A stretch of DNA of 64,000 nt from an uncultured Clostridia bacterium (GCA_947565865.1 CANOHT010000001.1:62001-126000), one strand, 5' to 3'. Positions 16,689 to 25,015 are shown, counted from the stretch's first letter. Made by a program: numbers and translations. The notes: generated by a model not told the origin, from the sequence alone.

Positions 16689-18724
16689 AGCACCGCTTTT
16701 TTCTGCCTGCCGCCGTTCTTCTCGGTCTGATTCTTTCCCTCCTGATCGCTTTGCCCGCCCTGGGCGCGCCAACGAGTCTGACTGATCTATGCTGCTCCGG
16801 GAGTGATATTTATGCTCTCCAGGCAGGCGAGATTTTGATCTACGATCCGCCCTCTCAGGATTTTCTGCCCACCGGGCTTCAAGCAGGAAGCGGCGCCTGC
16901 CTTGTGGACAGCCTGGACGCTTTATGGATTTGGAACGTTCATGCGCAAGCGCTCACAGCCTTTGATCCCGCCACCGGCAGCCAGACCGCACGGTATCAAC
17001 TGCGCTCCGGCCTCGCGGAACGACCCTATCACACCGTCCTTTCAGGCGATATTCTTTACCTGCTGGCGCAAGACTTTTCCTCCGACACCTTTCGCGGCGT
17101 AACGGCCATCGACATTCACACCGGCCAGCTGTTTCAGTCTCCGCTTTCAAGCATCGCTGACATTGCGCTGACGGCCGGCGGCGAGCTTGCGCTATATCAA
17201 ACGCCCCTGGGACAGCCCGGCGCCCTGTATACCTGGAAAGCCGGAAGCTCTCCCGTTCGTCAGGCAGACGCGCCCGGCAACACGCTGTTGACAACGCCGC
17301 CGGGCGGCATGGCCTTCGACTTGGCGGAAAACAGGCTCCTCGCGCAAGCCAATCAAACGTTGTGGGACTTGTCGGGCAGTACGCGCGCTGAGGTCGCTTA
17401 TCTTACGGCCTATGAATACGCCGATCTCTTACGAAGCGCTTACACCCAGGGAACTTATTTCGAGCTTTTCTCGAACGGCGCCTGGCGCGCCCAGCGTACA
17501 GATACATCTCAGCAAGTACTGCGCTTTGCCGGGTTGTTTCCTGATAAGGCCTGTCTACAGGCCTTCCGTGAGGCGCATCCCGACATCGCCGTTGTATATT
17601 CCAGTTTGGATGTAACCAACGAGACCGCCCTGGCCGAGGCAATCATCAATAACACCCTTGACGCGGACATCCTCATTCTGACTACCGACAGCAGCCTGTA
17701 CCGTTCCGTCATTCAAAAAGGATATGCCTTGCCTCTTCGCAGCATATCCGTTTCTGAAAATGTCCAGCGTATGTACCCTGTGATTCAACGGGAGCTTATG
17801 GTGAACGGCGAAGTTTTCGCACTGCCGCTGAGCCTTGACGGAAATACACTGTTATACAACGCCGCGCTTTTTGACGCGCTGCAGCTGTCCGTCCCCGCCA
17901 CTGCGGAAGAGCTCCTCAGCTTTTGCGCCACAGCCAACCTGCCCGACGGCGCCCAGCTGCACCAGAGCTGGTTAATGCCGCTTTCCGAGATTCTGCTGCG
18001 CTATATCTGCGATCTTTATATGGATTCTCCCGATCTGGTGGACAGTCCCGCTCTGCTGTCAGCCCTAAGCCTGTGGGAAGGCCGCTGTGATGCCATAGAC
18101 GCTCGCGCAAGCGACAACAGCGAATCACCGGCACTTTTTCGATACGCTTCGGAGCTTTATCCCTGGGATCGTCCCCAGGAGAATGAGCGGATTCTGATCC
18201 TTAACGATTCAAACGGAGAACCGCTTTCCTTCCCCATCAGCATGACCGTCGCCCTTGTCTATGCCCGATCCTTGCAGCAGGACGTATGCCTGTCCTTCCT
18301 GAGCTTTTGCGCGGAGCATCAGGATGACGCTTTCCGCATCGCGGCGCATCCTGACGAAAACGAGCCGGTTCCCGCCCTCCACACCACTCAGCAGCTTCAA
18401 TCCATTCAGGAGGCAATGCTGCCCATTCAGCAGGCTTTGGTTAAGCAGCCGGACAGCTTGACGCTGCAGCAGCAGCTTGAAGAGCTTCAAATGGAGTACG
18501 CCCGGCTGGAAGCGCATCCCTGGCTAATCTCCGAGGAACAAATCCTCGCTTACCGTCACGATGCTCCGTTCTTCGCCCTGCGTGAAAGGCGCTGGGGATA
18601 CGATACACAGGACGTTCAGCTTCATCAGCTGTTAACGCACCTGAAAACGCACCAGATTTCGGCCCAGCAGTTTGTGGAAAGCTATCTTGCTATTGGCCAG
18701 ATGATGCTCTTGGAGAGCAACTAA
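16685..18724 (+). CDS. Secreted beta-propeller-like / extracellular solute-binding fusion protein
   Basis: A 679-residue exported protein with signal peptide MKHRFFLPAAVLLGLILSLL, cleaved near ALGA. Residues ~30-270 are repeated short strands with blade-like phrases (SGSDIYALQAGEILIYDP, SGDILYLLAQDF, GGELALYQTP), suggesting a propeller. From ~278 (LRFAGLFPDKACLQAFREAH) the sequence follows the type-1 extracellular solute-binding fold: hinge-like DILILTTDSSLYRSVIQKG, then MYPVIQRELMVNGEVFALPL and LLYNAALFDALQLSVPATAE. No lipobox Cys and no ABC permease or ATPase is nearby, so classical import is doubtful; sensing or capture is possible. It is translationally coupled to the preceding secreted protein. 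Confidence 0.75.
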   Translation: MKHRFFLPAAVLLGLILSLLIALPALGAPTSLTDLCCSGSDIYALQAGEILIYDPPSQDFLPTGLQAGSGACLVDSLDALWIWNVHAQALTAFDPATGSQTARYQLRSGLAERPYHTVLSGDILYLLAQDFSSDTFRGVTAIDIHTGQLFQSPLSSIADIALTAGGELALYQTPLGQPGALYTWKAGSSPVRQADAPGNTLLTTPPGGMAFDLAENRLLAQANQTLWDLSGSTRAEVAYLTAYEYADLLRSAYTQGTYFELFSNGAWRAQRTDTSQQVLRFAGLFPDKACLQAFREAHPDIAVVYSSLDVTNETALAEAIINNTLDADILILTTDSSLYRSVIQKGYALPLRSISVSENVQRMYPVIQRELMVNGEVFALPLSLDGNTLLYNAALFDALQLSVPATAEELLSFCATANLPDGAQLHQSWLMPLSEILLRYICDLYMDSPDLVDSPALLSALSLWEGRCDAIDARASDNSESPALFRYASELYPWDRPQENERILILNDSNGEPLSFPISMTVALVYARSLQQDVCLSFLSFCAEHQDDAFRIAAHPDENEPVPALHTTQQLQSIQEAMLPIQQALVKQPDSLTLQQQLEELQMEYARLEAHPWLISEEQILAYRHDAPFFALRERRWGYDTQDVQLHQLLTHLKTHQISAQQFVESYLAIGQMMLLESN

Positions 18725-18742
18725 TGTAGACCGATAGCGCCT

Positions 18743-19090
18743 TCATCCGCCCGCCAGCAGCCACGCCGTCTCGATCCAGCCCAGCAGCTCGCCGTCCACC
18801 TCCTCCGCCGTGCGCACCCATACATGATGAGTCCAGCGGCCAGGGTAGGGCTCCACCGCCTGAAGGATGCGTGGGGACATCACCCGCTCCCGCAGGCCAA
18901 AGGTGACGATTAGCCGCTGCCCCCGAAGGGAGACGAAGGCGAAGCGGCGCTTCACCGTGAAGGCAATCTGGCTTTTCTGCACCAGGATTTCCGTGTCGGG
19001 GCAGACGGTCAGAATCGCGGTCTCCACGGCCTCATAAAGCGGCAGAAGCCCCGGCGTCCCCTGAAAAAACAGCATGGCATCAAGCGTCAT
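18743..19090 (-). CDS. DUF5655-like small protein
   Basis: A 115-residue soluble protein. YEAVETAILTVCPDTEILVQ followed by KSQIAFTVKRRFAFVSLRG resembles the DUF5655 domain, which occurs alone or at the C-terminus of nucleic-acid-related proteins; its role is unknown. Its start overlaps the 3' end of the DMT transporter by 11 bases, so the two are co-transcribed. A second in-frame ATG five codons on is a possible alternative start. Confidence 0.7.
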   Translation of the reverse strand: MTLDAMLFFQGTPGLLPLYEAVETAILTVCPDTEILVQKSQIAFTVKRRFAFVSLRGQRLIVTFGLRERVMSPRILQAVEPYPGRWTHHVWVRTAEEVDGELLGWIETAWLLAGG

Positions 19091-19958
19091 TAACCGTCGC
19101 CTCCCCTGCGTTGACCAGGAAAATGCTCCCGATAATCATCCCGCCGCCCGCCACGGTCTGCCAGGTGAGCGCCTCACCCAGGAAGCAGACACCGCCGACC
19201 ATGGTGGTCAGGGGAATCAGGTTGATAAATATCGCGGAGGCCAGGGGACTCATGGCATGCAGCGCGTTGCCGTAGAGCCAGTAGCACAGCGCTGAACAAA
19301 CCACCGCCAGCACCCCTACGGCCAGCCAGCCGCCAGGTGTCGCCGCCCCCAGATCGCACTCCTCCATGGCCGCCAGGGGCAGCAGCGTCGCCACCGCCAG
19401 CATGGCCTGCCAAGCATTCATGCTCAGACTGCTGTACCGCTCCCGAAGGCGCTTGCTGAGGAAGATGTACCCCACCCAGACCACGCTGGCCCCCAGGATG
19501 AACAAATCTCCCGTCAAAGACGATGCGCCCTCCTGGGCCCCGCACAGCACGATCAGCGCCGTCCCCGCCGCGGACACCAACGCGCCGCCTATCTGACGCT
19601 GGCCCATCCGCCTTTTGTCAATGAGCGATTCCGCCGCCATGGTCAGGATGGGGATGGCCGCCAGGATCAGCGAGGCGTCCACAGTGGATGTCCGGCTGAT
19701 CCCCTGGTATTCGCAGAAATAGTACAGGGTGACGCCTGTCAGCGCGGACAAAAGCATGAGCCACCCGTCCCCCCGGCGAAGCACCAGGCGCTTTTCCCGC
19801 AATAGCGTCATCGGCGCCAGACAGGCCGCCGCCAGCACATAGCGAACCAGCGCCAGCGTCATGGGGGTGAAGCCGCTGAGCATCGCGTGCTTGCTGGCGA
19901 TAAAGGACAGCCCCCACATCACATTGCAAAACACCATGGAAAGGATTTGCCGCGTCAC
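19080..19958 (-). CDS. EamA/DMT-family transporter
   Basis: A 292-residue protein with about ten membrane helices in two EamA repeats. It begins QILSMVFCNVMWGLSFIASK, and the second repeat starts near ASVVWVGYIFLSKRLRE. The family exports amino acids, nucleosides or other metabolites. The substrate is not deducible. Upstream is GAGCGGAAGAG-type purine-rich sequence as ribosome site. It forms a two-gene unit with the DUF5655-like gene. Confidence 0.85.
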   Translation of the reverse strand: MTRQILSMVFCNVMWGLSFIASKHAMLSGFTPMTLALVRYVLAAACLAPMTLLREKRLVLRRGDGWLMLLSALTGVTLYYFCEYQGISRTSTVDASLILAAIPILTMAAESLIDKRRMGQRQIGGALVSAAGTALIVLCGAQEGASSLTGDLFILGASVVWVGYIFLSKRLRERYSSLSMNAWQAMLAVATLLPLAAMEECDLGAATPGGWLAVGVLAVVCSALCYWLYGNALHAMSPLASAIFINLIPLTTMVGGVCFLGEALTWQTVAGGGMIIGSIFLVNAGEATVNDA

Positions 19959-20035
19959 AGCTCTTCCGCTCCTTCATCCTTCGTTTTCGCAGGCGCGCCG
20001 AGGGCCTCCCCCCCCTGGCATGACCATAACAAGAA

Positions 20036-20063
20036 AACCCGTCTCTCGCACAAGAGACGGGTT
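20036..20063 (-). terminator. Terminator of rpmB
   Basis: AACCCGTCTCT (20036-20046) pairs with AGAGACGGGTT (20053-20063). On the minus strand it is followed by TTTTC, 17 bases after the rpmB stop. Confidence 0.85.
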
Positions 20064-20079
20064 ATCTATCATGTGGGGC

Positions 20080-20292
20080 TCAAGCCTCTTCGTGAGTCTT
20101 GGGCAGCGCACGCATCACATTGCCGCTGCGCAGGCAACGGGTGCAAACGTTCATCCGCTTCGCCGCGCCATTCACCACCACGCGGACGCTCTGCACATTG
20201 GGCGCCCAGGTACGGTGAGTCTTGCGGTTGGAGTGGCTGACGCTATTGCCGTTCAGCGTACCCTTGGCGCAAATTTCACAAAACTTACCCAT
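20080..20292 (-). CDS. rpmB: 50S ribosomal protein bL28
   Basis: A 70-residue ribosomal protein. MGKFCEICAKGTLNGNSVSH and the KTHRTWAPNVQSVRV core are diagnostic. Two CxxC pairs (CEIC, CTRC) mark the zinc-binding C+ form of L28. The ATG at 20292 has GAGGTGG nine bases upstream; a longer frame upstream is not ribosomal. It is monocistronic with its own promoter and terminator. Confidence 0.97.
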   Translation of the reverse strand: MGKFCEICAKGTLNGNSVSHSNRKTHRTWAPNVQSVRVVVNGAAKRMNVCTRCLRSGNVMRALPKTHEEA

Positions 20293-20338
20293 GGTAATCC
20301 ACCTCCTCGTTGGAGTATGCACACATCAAAGCCTATTG

Positions 20339-20367
20339 ATTGTACCACGGGCGGAGGGAAAAAGCAA
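20339..20367 (-). promoter_or_regulatory. Promoter of rpmB
   Basis: On the minus strand, TTGCTT (20367-20362), 17 bp, then TACAAT (20344-20339). This is about 45 bases before the start codon. Confidence 0.75.
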
Positions 20368-20413
20368 GCCCCATTTTGGCGGGAATGCGGTTTTTCTGCG
20401 CAAAATGCGCCCT

Positions 20414-21166
20414 TCAGGAAAACATCCGCTCCAGCTCCTCATACTTTTCATGGGTAATCAGCGCGTCCTGGGTAGCGCCGTTCAGACGCACCACATAGGT
20501 CCAGCGCCCATAGGGCGTGATGTTGTTGATTTGGTTCAGATTAATAATGTAGCTTTTATGACAGCGGAAGAAGACCGCCGGATCGAGCCTGGCCTCCGTT
20601 TCACCCAGGGAGTCCCCCGTTACAAAGCGCCCGCCGCCCACGGTATAAAGCACCGTGGAGCGATCCTCCCGCTGCACCAGGACAATATCGTTCATGCTGA
20701 TGAAGCTCACGCCCTCCCGATGGCGCAGCATCAGCCTTCCGGCAGCGGGACGGGGCGTCGCCTTGGGCAGGCTGGGCAGAGGCTTGTCGTCGATATGCCC
20801 GATGCGATCCCGGGCCCTTTCCAGGGTCTTCATCACCCTGTCCACCTTGAAGGGCTTGAGCAGATAATCGAAGGCATAAACCTCGAAGGCGTCGCCCATG
20901 TACTGGTCATGGGCCGTGGCGAAGATCATCACCGTGGACGGATCCATATCCTGAATAACCTTGGCACATTCCACGCCGGTCTTCCCAGGCATCTCCACAT
21001 CCAGGAAGACGATCTGCGGGCGCAGCCTTTCCACCAGAGCCAGCAGCTCCTCGCCGTCGGAGGCCTCCCCCGCCAGGGTAAAGCCCTCCACCTTCTCAAT
21101 CATTTTCCGCTCAATGAGCCGCATCCCGGCGTCGTCATCCGCGATCACTACCTTGATAGGTTCCAT
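20414..21166 (-). CDS. LytTR-family response regulator
   Basis: A 250-residue two-domain regulator. The receiver domain (1-120) shows the acidic pair in IADDDAG, the phosphoacceptor Asp in VFLDVEMPGKTG, and the Lys in DYLLKPFK. Residues ~150-250 are a LytTR DNA-binding domain (FISMNDIVLVQREDRSTVLY and FFRCHKSYIINLNQI). Such regulators control cell-wall, metabolite-transport or peptide-signalling genes. No sensor kinase is adjacent, so it is an orphan in this window. The ATG at 21166 follows AAAGGTG; an upstream in-frame extension lacks a receiver-like sequence. Confidence 0.92.
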   Translation of the reverse strand: MEPIKVVIADDDAGMRLIERKMIEKVEGFTLAGEASDGEELLALVERLRPQIVFLDVEMPGKTGVECAKVIQDMDPSTVMIFATAHDQYMGDAFEVYAFDYLLKPFKVDRVMKTLERARDRIGHIDDKPLPSLPKATPRPAAGRLMLRHREGVSFISMNDIVLVQREDRSTVLYTVGGGRFVTGDSLGETEARLDPAVFFRCHKSYIINLNQINNITPYGRWTYVVRLNGATQDALITHEKYEELERMFS

Positions 21167-21215
21167 GGTTCTTGGCACCTTTCTCTCGGGGGAATTCCCC
21201 ACGTCATCACATGAT

Positions 21216-21245
21216 AAGGAGGAGCCGCTGCTTTCACGGCTCCTT
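21216..21245 (-). repeat. Left copy of a duplicated GGAGCCG hairpin flanking element C
   Basis: A 30-bp unit beginning AAGGAGGAGCCGCTGCTTTC. It is 28/30 identical to 21459-21488 and in direct orientation. Each copy folds into a GAGGAGCCG/CGGCTCCT stem. Confidence 0.8.
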
Positions 21246-21270
21246 TCAGATCGTCACAAAGCCTTGGGGT

Positions 21271-21454
21271 AGTGTCGGAGGGGCCGAAGCCCTTCCGACT
21301 GTTCTTCGGCAATCGGCGACATGCGCGGCGATTGTCGTGCTTTTTCGATAGAAAAAGCCTCCTTACACAACCGAACGACAGGGAGAACAGCTTGCTGTTC
21401 GACCAGTGAGGGTGTGCAATATTTCGGGAAAGTGGCATTTGCCACTTTCCCGAT
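21271..21454 (+). repeat. Modular hairpin repeat element, copy C
   Basis: Order: TCGGAGGGGC...GCCCTTCCGA (21275-21298); CAATCGGCGA...GGCGATTG; hairpin GCTTTTTC-GATA-GAAAAAGC; CTCCTTACACAA; the CACAACC...GGGTGTG outer pair enclosing GAACAGC-TT-GCTGTTC and ACCAGTGA; terminal GGGAAAGTGGC-ATTT-GCCACTTTCCC (21426-21451). Stem sequences differ from copies A and D, but pairing is kept. It lies between the LytTR start and the 3' end of the NfeD/FloA operon. Confidence 0.78.
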
Positions 21455-21458
21455 ACCC

Positions 21459-21488
21459 AAGGAGGAGCCGCTGCTTTCGCGGCTCCTC
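21459..21488 (-). repeat. Right copy of the duplicated GGAGCCG hairpin flanking element C
   Basis: Second copy of the 30-bp unit, 12 bases beyond the stop of the FloA-operon membrane protein. It probably serves as that operon's terminator stem, though without a U-run. Confidence 0.75.
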
Positions 21489-21500
21489 CACGGGGTTGCG

Positions 21501-21977
21501 TTACGCTTTTCTGCGCCGCTGGCAGGGCCTGGTGAGCACCTCGGACATGATGAAGGACTTCACCATGGCGTCGCCCGTCCACTGAAGGTTCAGACCGGAG
21601 CGTTCCTCATCCGGCAGGCTGAAGTCAGGGCGCGCCGTCTCCACATCGGGCAGCATATCCTCATGACAGAGATCCACGCCTTCCGTGCTCTTGAAGGTCA
21701 AGCTGCCCTGTACGTCATGCTCCGGCCCGCCCGGCGCCACATGAGCGTGAACCCTGGGCGCGATGGCCGGACGCTCCGCCGAGCGCTGAAGCACCGGTGC
21801 GGTCTTCAGCGTCCGCATGGGCGCGGGGGCAGCGGGCTTGACCGTCGGAATCGCGGGCTTCTTGGCCACAGGCGGCGCATAGGGCGACCGGGCAGCATCC
21901 TTTTGCTTCTTGCCGTTTTTGCCAAACAGCGCGGTGATGCCCCAAACCAGCAGGATCAACCAGATGAATGAATCCAT
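21501..21977 (-). CDS. Small single-pass membrane protein in the FloA operon
   Basis: A 158-residue protein. An N-terminal membrane helix (SFIWLILLVWGITALFG) is followed by a basic patch (KNGKKQKDAAR), a Pro/Ala-rich disordered stretch (~30-70) and a more ordered C-terminal region (FSLPDEERSGLNLQWTGDAM). No known family. It is third in the NfeD-FloA operon, where a membrane partner would fit; B. subtilis has a third small gene in the equivalent position, but similarity is not evident. The ATG at 21977 has GGGAG eight bases upstream. Confidence 0.7.
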   Translation of the reverse strand: MDSFIWLILLVWGITALFGKNGKKQKDAARSPYAPPVAKKPAIPTVKPAAPAPMRTLKTAPVLQRSAERPAIAPRVHAHVAPGGPEHDVQGSLTFKSTEGVDLCHEDMLPDVETARPDFSLPDEERSGLNLQWTGDAMVKSFIMSEVLTRPCQRRRKA

Positions 21978-22025
21978 GGACATCACTCCCTTTCAGCCGA
22001 CATACGGCCCATGCGTTCCATGCCG

Positions 22026-23024
22026 TTACTTCCGCGGCTCGGCGCCGTTGCTCTGCTGGGGCGCGCTGGCCTTGGCGATGGAATCACGCATGGTGGTATC
22101 GGCGATGGTGTTCTGCAGCTGGTAGTAATCCAGAGCGCCCAGCTTGCCCTCCCGCAGCGCGGCGGCCATGGCCTTGGGCACCTCAGCCTCGGCTTCCACC
22201 ACCTTGGCGCGCATCTCCTGCACGGAGGCCTTCATCTCCTGCTCATGGGCCACAGCCATGGCGCGGCGCTCCTCGGCCTTGGCCTGGGCGATGCGGCGGT
22301 CGGCTTCCGCCTGATCCATCTGCAGCTGAGCGCCGATGTTGCGGCCCACGTCCACGTCGGCAATGTCGATGGAAAGAATCTCAAAGGCCGTACCGGCATC
22401 CAGGCCCTTGGACAGCACCGTGCGGGAAATCAGGTCAGGGTTCTCCAGCACCTGCTTATGGGTTTCGGAGGAACCGACAGTGGTCACGATACCCTCGCCA
22501 ACGCGGGCGATGACCGTCTCCTCGCCGGAGCCGCCCACCAGGCGCTCGATGTTGGTGCGCACGGTGACCCGCGCCTTCGCCCGAAGCTCGATGCCGTCCT
22601 TGGCGATGGCGGCAACCACGGGCGTCTCAATGACCTTGGGGGTTACGGACATCTGCACAGCCTCGAACACGTCGCGGCCCGCCAGGTCGATGGCGCAGGC
22701 CTTCTCAAAGGCCATCTCGATGTTGGCGCGCTGGGCGGCGATCAAGGCGTTGATGACCCGATCCACATTGCCGCCGGCCAGGAAGTGCGTTTCCAGCTTG
22801 CTGATGGTCAGATTGAGGCCCGCTTTGTTGGCCTTAATCAGCGGAAGCACCAGCCGCTTGGGCTGAATGCGGCGGATCTTCATGCCCATCAGCGTGGTGA
22901 CCGGCACATGCACGCCGCTGGACAGGGCGGAAATCCACAGGCCCAGGGGTACAAAGTTGAGGAACACACACAGGAGAATAAACGCTACCAGGACAACCAG
23001 ACCGATCCAGAGAATACCATCCAT
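22026..23024 (-). CDS. floA: Flotillin-like protein FloA
   Basis: A 332-residue membrane scaffold of functional membrane microdomains. The N-terminal hydrophobic hairpin (ILWIGLVVLVAFILLCVFLN and LGLWISALSSGVHV) anchors it. A PHB/SPFH domain follows (VTPKVIETPVVAAIAKDGIE...KARVTVRTNIERLVGG). Ala/Glu-rich coiled coil (AEADRRIAQAKAEERRAMAV) promotes oligomerisation. Length and MDGILW... N-terminus match bacterial FloA (YqfA). It is directly downstream of an NfeD gene, the conserved arrangement, and acts in the cytoplasmic membrane. Confidence 0.95.
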   Translation of the reverse strand: MDGILWIGLVVLVAFILLCVFLNFVPLGLWISALSSGVHVPVTTLMGMKIRRIQPKRLVLPLIKANKAGLNLTISKLETHFLAGGNVDRVINALIAAQRANIEMAFEKACAIDLAGRDVFEAVQMSVTPKVIETPVVAAIAKDGIELRAKARVTVRTNIERLVGGSGEETVIARVGEGIVTTVGSSETHKQVLENPDLISRTVLSKGLDAGTAFEILSIDIADVDVGRNIGAQLQMDQAEADRRIAQAKAEERRAMAVAHEQEMKASVQEMRAKVVEAEAEVPKAMAAALREGKLGALDYYQLQNTIADTTMRDSIAKASAPQQSNGAEPRK

Positions 23025-23067
23025 AATCTTTCCTCCCTTATCCTATTCCGATGCCTTACGGCATGGC

Positions 23068-23571
23068 TTACGCTTTGACGGTGCGCACCAGAACCCGGCT
23101 GCCCTCCACGCGGACGATGCGCACCTTCTCGCCCGCGGGAATGAATTCCACGTCGCTGACCACATTGAGCTTCACGCCGTCAAACTCGGCCATGCCCGTG
23201 GGCCGCAGCACGGTGGTGGTCTCCCCTTCCTTGCCCAGGAAAACCTCCATATCTGCGGCGGAACGGTAGCCAGCCTCGTTGCTCTCGGTATCCTTGAGAA
23301 TCAGCTTGCTTCGGCTCAGCTTGCCGTTGGCCGCGCTGCGCAGGGACATCGAAATGGCAATTGCCACCACGGACAGCACCACCAGCGTCATGCCCAGGGC
23401 CGCCATGGGGCCATGGGTAAACCAGGTCAGCACAACGGCAGCAACCTCCAGCAGAATGCCGGAGATACCCGGCAGGCCGAAGCCCGGCATGAACGCCTCC
23501 AGCACCATCAGCCCAATGCCCAGCACAAAGCATACCAGCATCGGCAAATTCACCGCGATCCAATCCAACAT
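23068..23571 (-). CDS. NfeD-family membrane protein
   Basis: A 167-residue short-form NfeD. Three or four N-terminal membrane helices (NLPMLVCFVLGIGLMVLEAF, GILLEVAAVVLTWF, ALGMTLVVLSVVAIAI) precede an OB-fold C-terminal domain (GMAEFDGVKLNVVSDVEFIP to VRIVRVEGSRVLV). NfeD proteins pair with flotillin/stomatin proteins; this one precedes floA with a 43-base gap. The protease domain of long-form NfeD is absent, as in YqeZ-short paralogs. Confidence 0.9.
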   Translation of the reverse strand: MLDWIAVNLPMLVCFVLGIGLMVLEAFMPGFGLPGISGILLEVAAVVLTWFTHGPMAALGMTLVVLSVVAIAISMSLRSAANGKLSRSKLILKDTESNEAGYRSAADMEVFLGKEGETTTVLRPTGMAEFDGVKLNVVSDVEFIPAGEKVRIVRVEGSRVLVRTVKA

Positions 23572-23650
23572 ATCTGCATCCTCCCAGTCGTCTGTTTCGG
23601 GCCCGGGCGCATCCTCTGCGTTCCGTGGCCATCCGTTGCTTGACGGTGTC

Positions 23651-23659
23651 AGTATAGCA
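23651..23659 (-). promoter_or_regulatory. Extended -10 element upstream of the NfeD-FloA operon
   Basis: TGCTATACT on the minus strand is an extended -10 motif 80 bases before the NfeD start. No good -35 is seen, which is tolerated by extended -10 promoters. Confidence 0.45.
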
Positions 23660-23704
23660 TAGTTCTATTTTCCGCGCCATGGCTTGTGCGTCAAAGATAC
23701 ATTT

Positions 23705-24319
23705 TCATGTTTGAATTGACAGACAGCCCTCCGCCTCCATGAGCGTTCTGAGCTTTTCCAGATCCTCCTCATAGGTTTGCGTCAGCGAACGGTTGTAAAT
23801 AATAGACGCCGGGTGGTACAGCGGAAAGACCTCCACCGTCATGCTGTCGCCCTCATGCGTGACCACGGCCTCCCGCCGCTGGCCATGACAGCCGCCGATG
23901 ACCTCGCCCCTGCCCAGCAAGACCTTCAGGGGTACGTTGCCCAGGGTCACGATGCGCCGGGGCCGCACCAGCAGGATTTCCTCCATCAGCCAGGGGGCAA
24001 AGAGCATCAGCTCCTCCCGGCTGGGGGGACGGTTGCTGACCGAGCCTTTGGGCGAAACCTTGGTGGGGCGGATTTTCACCACATTGGTAATGTAGATATC
24101 CTCCCGACGGATACCCACCACCCGCAAAAAGCCGTCCAGGTTTTTGCCCGCCTTGCCCACGAAGGGATGACCCTGAAGGGTTTCCTGCTCCCCGGGCGCT
24201 TCCCCGATGAGCATCACCGGCGGGCGAACCTCCTGGCCCTCGCCGAAAACCAGGGGCTTGCGCTCCCCCGGCCAAAGGGAATCGAAAAAGGATTGGCACC
24301 GTGCGCGGTAACGTTGCAT
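23705..24319 (-). CDS. Uracil-DNA glycosylase superfamily protein lacking Fe-S cysteines
   Basis: A 204-residue member of the family-4/5 uracil-DNA glycosylase fold. Motif A is GEAPGEQETLQGHPFVGKAG and motif B is PLYHPASIIYN. The four cysteines that bind the 4Fe-4S cluster in family 4 are absent: the N-terminus has a single Cys (ARCQSF) and the usual KCRPPxNR is KIRPTKVSPKGSVSNRPP. It therefore should fold without a cluster. It lies 84 bases downstream of a canonical family-4 paralog and probably shares its transcript. Substrate range may differ. Confidence 0.85.
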   Translation of the reverse strand: MQRYRARCQSFFDSLWPGERKPLVFGEGQEVRPPVMLIGEAPGEQETLQGHPFVGKAGKNLDGFLRVVGIRREDIYITNVVKIRPTKVSPKGSVSNRPPSREELMLFAPWLMEEILLVRPRRIVTLGNVPLKVLLGRGEVIGGCHGQRREAVVTHEGDSMTVEVFPLYHPASIIYNRSLTQTYEEDLEKLRTLMEAEGCLSIQT

Positions 24320-24403
24320 GGCAAAACCTCCATGGCATGATGGTATTCAGCAAAATCTTAGCTTTCCCTTCGGGCATCAGCGCCATGCGCCCAGGGCGGC
24401 GCA

Positions 24404-24988
24404 TCATCCGCCATACAGGTCGCTGTACTCCCCCAGCTCAATCAGCCGGTCTCGAAGGGCCTGCATGTCCTCCCAGGCCTCGCGCTTTTTGGCGGGGTCC
24501 CGCAGGAGGGCGGAGGGATGATACGTCGGCATGAACCATACGCCCTTGCGCTCATACCACTGTCCCCGATCCCGGGTAATGCGGATATCCGATCCCAGGA
24601 TATTCTTTGCCGCGGTGGAGCCCAGCAGCACAATCACCCGTGGCCGCACCAGGGCAAACTGCATCCGCAGGTGCAGCTTGCAGGCCTCGGCCTCATGGGG
24701 CTCCGGCACACGGTTGCGGGGCGGGCGGCACTTGACGATGTTGCAGATGTACACCCGATCCCGGGGCAGGGAGATGGCCGCGAGCATTTTTGTCAGCAGC
24801 TGTCCGGCGGGGCCCACAAAGGCCAGTCCCTCCTCGTCCTCCACCTGACCGGGACCTTCGCCAATAAACATCAAGGGAGCATGAATATCCCCCTGACCAG
24901 GCACCTTATGGATGGCTCCCTCATGCAGAGGACACAGATCGCAGGCCTGCACCTGCTGATGGAACAGCTCCCAGGTGATCTCCGACAT
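24404..24988 (-). CDS. Type-4 uracil-DNA glycosylase (Fe-S)
   Basis: A 194-residue base-excision-repair enzyme that removes uracil arising from cytosine deamination. Motif A is GEGPGQVEDEEGLAFVGPAG, motif B is PTYHPSALLRDPAKK. The 4Fe-4S ligands are C16, C19, C87 (VKCRPPRNR) and C103. Length is normal. It sits upstream of the cluster-less paralog and downstream of a short membrane-protein gene in a minus-strand run. Confidence 0.93.
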   Translation of the reverse strand: MSEITWELFHQQVQACDLCPLHEGAIHKVPGQGDIHAPLMFIGEGPGQVEDEEGLAFVGPAGQLLTKMLAAISLPRDRVYICNIVKCRPPRNRVPEPHEAEACKLHLRMQFALVRPRVIVLLGSTAAKNILGSDIRITRDRGQWYERKGVWFMPTYHPSALLRDPAKKREAWEDMQALRDRLIELGEYSDLYGG

Positions 24989-25015
24989 GACCGCCCCTCC
25001 TTTGTATCGTCTGAT

